Below are positions 60,667 through 64,000 of a stretch of DNA of 64,000 nt, one piece after another. Position numbers and translations under genes: made by a program. Location of the stretch: assembly GCF_014841135.1 (NCBI RefSeq), contig NZ_JACYTN010000003.1, forward strand, positions 124,001-188,000, given 5' to 3'. Within the stretch, counting starts at the first letter, position 1. Each line of letters begins with the position of its first letter. This DNA is from Paenibacillus arenosi (GTDB taxonomy: Bacteria > Bacillota > Bacilli > Paenibacillales > Paenibacillaceae). The notes beneath the pieces were generated by a model, which made no database searches, was not told where the DNA came from, and was given only the letters and a program-made list of their open reading frames with translations.

Positions 60667-61599
60667 ATGTCCGATAATGGGAAGAAAGAAAATCACGATA
60701 ACAGAGTTGAACAAATGGTGGCATTGGCTGAGAAACACGGCATTCATTTGCAAACAGAAAAAGTGGAGATCAATGAGTCAGGTATGGATTTTCTCGTTGC
60801 GTTTGCTAATGATAAAGATGGAGTCAAATGGGTGCTTCGTATGCCGAGAAGATCAGATGTGCTTGAGCGAGCAGACAATGAGCATCGCGTATTGAAGCTG
60901 CTCCAACAACAGTTGCCTGTTGCTGTACCTGATTGGAGAGTGTATACGCCAGAGCTTATTGCTTATCCTTTATTAGATGGGGTTCCCGCGGCTGGGATAA
61001 ATGTGGAGGTGCGGAACTACGAGTGGAATATGGATCATGAGAATCCTTCGCCTCAGTTTGTTGACTCCTTAGCTCACGCTTTGGTTGCCTTGCACGGTAT
61101 CGATCATGATGCTGCCAGAGAGGCTGGGCTGCGTGTGAAAAGTCCTACAGAAGCGCGTGAAACGTTAGGGCAGCATATGGAGAAGGTCAAGCAGGAGATA
61201 GGCGTGTCCGAGGAGCTATGGGCACGTTGGCAAGCATGGATGACAGATGACTCGTATTGGCCGCCACATTCTGTACTCGTGCATGGCGATTTGCATCCAC
61301 CTCACATCATTATTGATGAGCAGCAGCGGGTAACAGGTTTGCTGGACTGGACAGAAGCAGAGGTGGCTAACCCGGGAACAGACTTTGTTCTCTACTCTGC
61401 TATATTTGGGGAGGAGCGCTTGGAGGAGCTGCTGACTCGATATGAGGCAGCGGGTGGACGTGTATGGCCGCGAATGAAGGAGCATATTGCGGAACAGGTA
61501 ACAACCTATCCGGTACTACTTGGTATTTTCGCTTTAGCATCTGGCGATGAAGAAGTTATGAATATGGCGAGAGCTGCGCTAGGTGTAGCGGAAGCGTAG
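60667..61599 (+). CDS. Macrolide 2'-phosphotransferase (Mph family)
   Basis: A 310-residue kinase of the Mph branch of the APH fold. The N-lobe has VKWVLRMPRRSDV with the Mph-type RMPRR, the catalytic loop is LVHGDLHPPHIIID (His-Asp-His; the usual Asn is His), and the metal-binding motif is GLLDWTEAEVANPGTDF. These features fit Mph enzymes, which inactivate macrolides with GTP at the 2'-hydroxyl of desosamine. GGGAGG precedes the ATG. The leader peptide with RLR motif and the terminators upstream indicate induction by macrolides. It is likely an intrinsic resistance gene. Confidence 0.85.
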   Translation: MSDNGKKENHDNRVEQMVALAEKHGIHLQTEKVEINESGMDFLVAFANDKDGVKWVLRMPRRSDVLERADNEHRVLKLLQQQLPVAVPDWRVYTPELIAYPLLDGVPAAGINVEVRNYEWNMDHENPSPQFVDSLAHALVALHGIDHDAAREAGLRVKSPTEARETLGQHMEKVKQEIGVSEELWARWQAWMTDDSYWPPHSVLVHGDLHPPHIIIDEQQRVTGLLDWTEAEVANPGTDFVLYSAIFGEERLEELLTRYEAAGGRVWPRMKEHIAEQVTTYPVLLGIFALASGDEEVMNMARAALGVAEA

Positions 61600-61658
61600 G
61601 TGTGGTTGTTTCTAAGTAGGTATTCTCTCTTTCGGTGATATTATTAGGTGTTCAAATA

Positions 61659-61692
61659 AAATCCTTCCTAGCCGTGTGTTAGGAAGGATTTC
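61659..61692. terminator. Bidirectional terminator after macrolide phosphotransferase gene
   Basis: AAATCCTTCCTA and TAGGAAGGATTT form a perfect 12-bp stem with a 10-base loop and A/T runs on both sides. It serves the convergent GNAT gene too. Confidence 0.85.
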
Positions 61693-61723
61693 TACGTTTT
61701 GGTGGGGGTGAGAGCGACGTCTA

Positions 61724-62551
61724 TCAGAATTCAAACTCGTATGTTTTTAGCTTGTAGACAAACTCGAAGCCACATTTCTCCGCCACTTTGCAGGATGATT
61801 CATTCGTTTCATGGGTACTCCAGCGTGGAGATATCCCTTTATTCAGGCAATGTTGAATATACGCTCGGCTGACCATGGTACCGAGTCCTTGATTTTCTTC
61901 TTCTTCCAAGGTCATTGCATACATCTCATATTGAGAGCCATTTATAAAACAGGTGTAGCAAGTGCTTATAGCTTGTCCGTCCTTTATGATGGCCATGCCA
62001 AACCCTTGAGCGATGAAGTCATCTACAGAGCTCCAGAAGTCGTGGAAGTCCTCAAAGAGCTCTTCATTTTGCTCCTGTTCAATCATTTCTTTGGTGAGTG
62101 AAGTTAACGTGTATTCACTTGATAGGGAGGGTGCATGCTTATTCGAAGTATGAAACTTCTCTGCATGGAGTTGGTAATATAAATCGTAGTCTGTATCATA
62201 ATCTCGGTGTGAAAATGCTGTTTCTAATACTTTTTCCCACTCTTCATCAAATACAGCTGAAATCATCCACGTTCCGCCGCATGTGTCTAAGTTAACCTGC
62301 TTGTATACGTTATCGATGAATGTGTTCAAATGGCTTATAAATGCATCGTTATGGGGATCTCCAATGAAAAAATCCATGACACCCACGATATAGACGAGCG
62401 CTGTTCGCGGCTGTGCAGGATCATCTACATATATATGCCCGCGGTTCGTGCCGTTGATAACGGCTTGTATAAGCAAGTTATCTCGCTCCGTGTCTTTTAT
62501 TAATAATGGCTGTATAAGATGAAAGTCATTTTTGTCTAGTTCCACAATCAT
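61724..62551 (-). CDS. GNAT-family N-acetyltransferase
   Basis: A 275-residue protein of the larger GNAT acetyltransferase type. The N-terminal 130 residues form the family's inactive first half; the acetyl-CoA-binding half contains EMYAMTLEEEENQGLGTMVS with the QGLG loop and ends EKCGFEFVYKLKTYEF. Relatives in Bacilli are unassigned. The substrate is unknown. The ATG at 62551 is preceded by GAAGCGAGG. Monocistronic. Confidence 0.82.
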   Translation of the reverse strand: MIVELDKNDFHLIQPLLIKDTERDNLLIQAVINGTNRGHIYVDDPAQPRTALVYIVGVMDFFIGDPHNDAFISHLNTFIDNVYKQVNLDTCGGTWMISAVFDEEWEKVLETAFSHRDYDTDYDLYYQLHAEKFHTSNKHAPSLSSEYTLTSLTKEMIEQEQNEELFEDFHDFWSSVDDFIAQGFGMAIIKDGQAISTCYTCFINGSQYEMYAMTLEEEENQGLGTMVSRAYIQHCLNKGISPRWSTHETNESSCKVAEKCGFEFVYKLKTYEFEF

Positions 62552-62776
62552 GTTCCAAACCTCGCTTCCTAATATTTAAATACCACATTTTTACACAAAA
62601 TCAGTATACGATCAGAAAGTGGACATTTCTAATACATCTATACAACTATGAATAATAGGTATTTTATCGAATTAGGATTGCGATTCTATATACTTGGCTG
62701 ATACACTGATAGCGCATCGGATTCATTCGCGTTCCATCTGATAAGAGACTGATAGTATGGAGAGGAGCGGGCATTT

Positions 62777-63367
62777 ATGTCCCAACGAGTCGAGCAGCCA
62801 ACATCCACATTATCATTAAAAGAATGGGCTGTAGCCGTAAAGGCGCTAGGTACAGGAGAGCAGATTATTACGGTTCGCAAGGGTGGATTATATGAAGAAA
62901 CAAAAGAATTTAAGTTGGAAAATAACAGGTTCTATTTGTATCCAACCTATGAACACCAGAAGTCTGAGCTAGTGAAGTCAGACTATCAGCATTTGCTTCA
63001 ATCGACTTTGGAGGGTTGGTCAGCGGAGCAATCCACTGTAACGATTGAATACTTCGCCGAGGTGACGGACGATATCGAGCTTATGGATGAAGAAAAGTTA
63101 CGAGCGCTATCATCCTATCATATATGGACGGACTCTTTTGCAGATGTACGTTTGAAGTGGAAGCGAAAACTTCCTTTGCATATTTTATTTATCCGTATGT
63201 ATCGACTAGATCAGCCGATATCGATTCCAGTTGCTGAGTCCTATAAGGGATGCAAATCGTGGCATCATCTGCTGTCCGAACTCCCACAGAGTGGCTTTGA
63301 GCCTGTTCTGTCGGATGAGGAATATGTGCAGCAGAAGGAAGCTATTATGAAGTTATTGAACAAGTGA
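62777..63367 (+). CDS. DUF1802 family protein
   Basis: A 196-residue cytoplasmic protein of the DUF1802 family: LKEWAVAVKALGTGEQIITV and RKGGLYEETKEF at the N-terminus, YLYPTYEHQKSELVKSDYQ in the middle and IRMYRLDQPISIPVAESYKG toward the end. The function of the family is unknown. It occurs in cyanobacteria and Firmicutes, often as a single gene, as here. AGAGGAG lies upstream of the ATG. Confidence 0.85.
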   Translation: MSQRVEQPTSTLSLKEWAVAVKALGTGEQIITVRKGGLYEETKEFKLENNRFYLYPTYEHQKSELVKSDYQHLLQSTLEGWSAEQSTVTIEYFAEVTDDIELMDEEKLRALSSYHIWTDSFADVRLKWKRKLPLHILFIRMYRLDQPISIPVAESYKGCKSWHHLLSELPQSGFEPVLSDEEYVQQKEAIMKLLNK

Positions 63368-63390
63368 GATCGTATTTACATAAAAAATAA

Positions 63391-63462
63391 AACAGCACCC
63401 CGTATATCTTGCGGCATAAACGCTGCGTTCATGCTGCTGAAAGAGATTGAAGGGGTGCTGTA
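63391..63462. terminator. Bidirectional terminator after DUF1802 gene
   Basis: ACAGCACCCC (63392) and GGGGTGCTGT (63452) form a 10-bp stem with a branched loop that includes GCAGC repeats. AT-rich tails lie on both sides, so it can also end the minus-strand repeat gene. Confidence 0.7.
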
Positions 63463-63492
63463 TTTGCATGCTTATTTTACATCAACGATGTA

Positions 63493-64000
63493 TTATTCGA
63501 CTGTAGGTGAGCTGCCTTTTCCTTTTTTGCCTTCAGGGGCAGTACCGTTGTCTTTGCTAGGAGGCGGAGCTGGGCTCTCACCTTCAGATGGCTCTTGCCC
63601 TTGGCCACTACCTTGCCCTTGGCCACCGCCTTGCCCTTGGCCACCGCCTTGCCCTTGGCCACCGCCTTGCCCTTGGCCGCTACCTTGCCCTTGGCCGCTA
63701 CCTTGCCCTTGGCCACTACCTTGCCCTTGGCCACCGCCTTGCCCTTGGCCACTACCTTGCCCTTGGCCACCGCCTTGCCCTTGGCCACCGCCTTGCCCTT
63801 GGCCACTACCTTGCCCTTGGCCACTACCTTGCCCTTGGCCACCGCCTTGCCCTTGACCGCTACCTTGCCCTTGACCGCTACCTTGCCCTTGGCCACTACC
63901 TTGCCCTTGCCCTTGACCGCTACCTTGCCCTTGGCCACTACCTTGCCCTTGGCCACCGCCTTGCCCTTGGCCGCCGCCTTGCCCTTGGCCGCCTTGCCCT
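63493..64000 (-). CDS. Gly/Gln-rich hexapeptide-repeat protein, 5' end beyond the window
   Basis: The minus-strand frame ending at 63493 reads through the whole repeat tract as G(G/S)GQGQ units, about 21 full copies, then a non-repeat C-terminus EPSEGESPAPPPSKDNGTAP and a KKGKGSSPTVE end. I choose this frame because its tail is an ordinary polar sequence; the frame giving A-V-A-K-G-K repeats ends in an unconvincing basic tail. The N-terminus is outside the window, so a signal peptide cannot be judged. Such repeats suit an extracellular or spore-surface protein. All three minus frames are open through the repeats, so copy changes do not shift the frame. Confidence 0.6.
   Translation of the reverse strand, partial: GQGGQGQGGGQGQGGGQGQGSGQGQGSGQGQGQGSGQGQGSGQGQGSGQGQGGGQGQGSGQGQGSGQGQGGGQGQGGGQGQGSGQGQGGGQGQGSGQGQGSGQGQGSGQGQGGGQGQGGGQGQGGGQGQGSGQGQEPSEGESPAPPPSKDNGTAPEGKKGKGSSPTVE
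63595..64000. repeat. 18-bp tandem repeat array (coding)
   Basis: About 21 full units of TTGCCCTTGGCC(A/G)C(C/T)(G/A)CC in head-to-tail order, interrupted by one 6-base partial unit (63901-63906) and one 15-base unit (63979). All lengths are multiples of 3. The array continues past the window edge. Variation is confined to a few positions and alternates irregularly, as expected from slippage or unequal exchange. Confidence 0.9.

Noticed and set aside
63477-63956. Open frame on the minus strand giving Ala-Val-Ala-Lys-Gly-Lys repeats, and a plus-strand frame giving Pro-Cys-Pro-Trp repeats
   Set aside because: Both are by-products of the same 18-bp repeat read in other frames; their non-repeat parts look like no protein, while the G(G/S)GQGQ frame has a normal polar tail.
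63595-64000. CRISPR array
   Set aside because: Units are contiguous 18-bp tandem repeats with no unique spacers, and no cas gene is present.

Overview
The window reads as chromosomal DNA of a low-to-mid GC, endospore-forming Firmicute, most like Paenibacillus or a close relative. The basis is strong AGGAGG-type ribosome binding sites, frequent GTG and TTG starts, lipobox-bearing lipoproteins, a collagen-like exosporium protein, DbpA/YxiN, YitT, HxlR, a Fur box and a MhqR-like operator. I saw no rRNA or tRNA gene, no CRISPR array and no intact insertion sequence or prophage.

Layout. 1-1.5 kb: end of a PPDK regulatory protein gene and glpX. 1.5-8.8 kb: single genes (serine hydrolase, DUF1989 plus tautomerase, SRPBCC protein, lipoprotein, APH-like kinase, DbpA). 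9.0-17.5 kb: amidase, two sugar-type ABC permeases, a membrane fusion protein, a solute-binding lipoprotein, another lipoprotein and a response regulator/histidine kinase pair. 17.6-21.3 kb: Dph6-like ATPase, an AraC-effector remnant, a collagen-like exosporium protein and a decayed Nudix/HAD gene pair with three single-base deletions. 21.6-25.0 kb: an AT-rich two-gene defence module, AAA ATPase plus subtilisin-like protease (ietAS type). 25.4-32.4 kb: HAD and YdeI-type proteins, an HxlR regulator with its flavodoxin-fold target, a methyltransferase behind an elaborate leader, a zinc-ribbon protein, an SDR and an unknown beta-rich protein. 32.5-36.9 kb: Fur-boxed iron-siderophore ABC system divergent from a ferredoxin-NADP reductase-like flavoprotein. 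37-49.4 kb: GIY-YIG protein, SDR, ring-cleaving dioxygenase under a MhqR-like operator, saccharopine dehydrogenase-like protein, YitT, secreted proteins, RlmN-like radical SAM enzyme and a GH20 hexosaminidase. 49.6-57.3 kb: the most unusual region, holding an HMG-CoA reductase fused to a small-molecule kinase, a CDP-archaeol synthase-like protein, a UbiA prenyltransferase, a rifampin-phosphotransferase-like dikinase and a CDP-alcohol phosphatidyltransferase. 57.4-64 kb: ECF sigma factor and probable anti-sigma factor, Lrp regulator, macrolide phosphotransferase, GNAT, DUF1802 and a truncated Gly/Gln-repeat gene.

Two themes stand out. First, the 49.6-57.3 kb block has the parts list of an isoprenoid-lipid pathway (mevalonate formation, two phosphotransferases, prenyl transfer, CTP activation, head-group attachment) and may make an archaeal-like or otherwise unusual prenyl phospholipid. 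Second, two genes with possible ribosome or antibiotic links carry leader-peptide control regions. The macrolide phosphotransferase leader encodes an 11-residue peptide with Arg-Leu-Arg at residues 6-8, as in the ErmD leader, followed by three terminator-like hairpins. The methyltransferase at 28.8 kb has a 40-bp operator palindrome, a 12-codon leader ORF and mutually exclusive hairpins.
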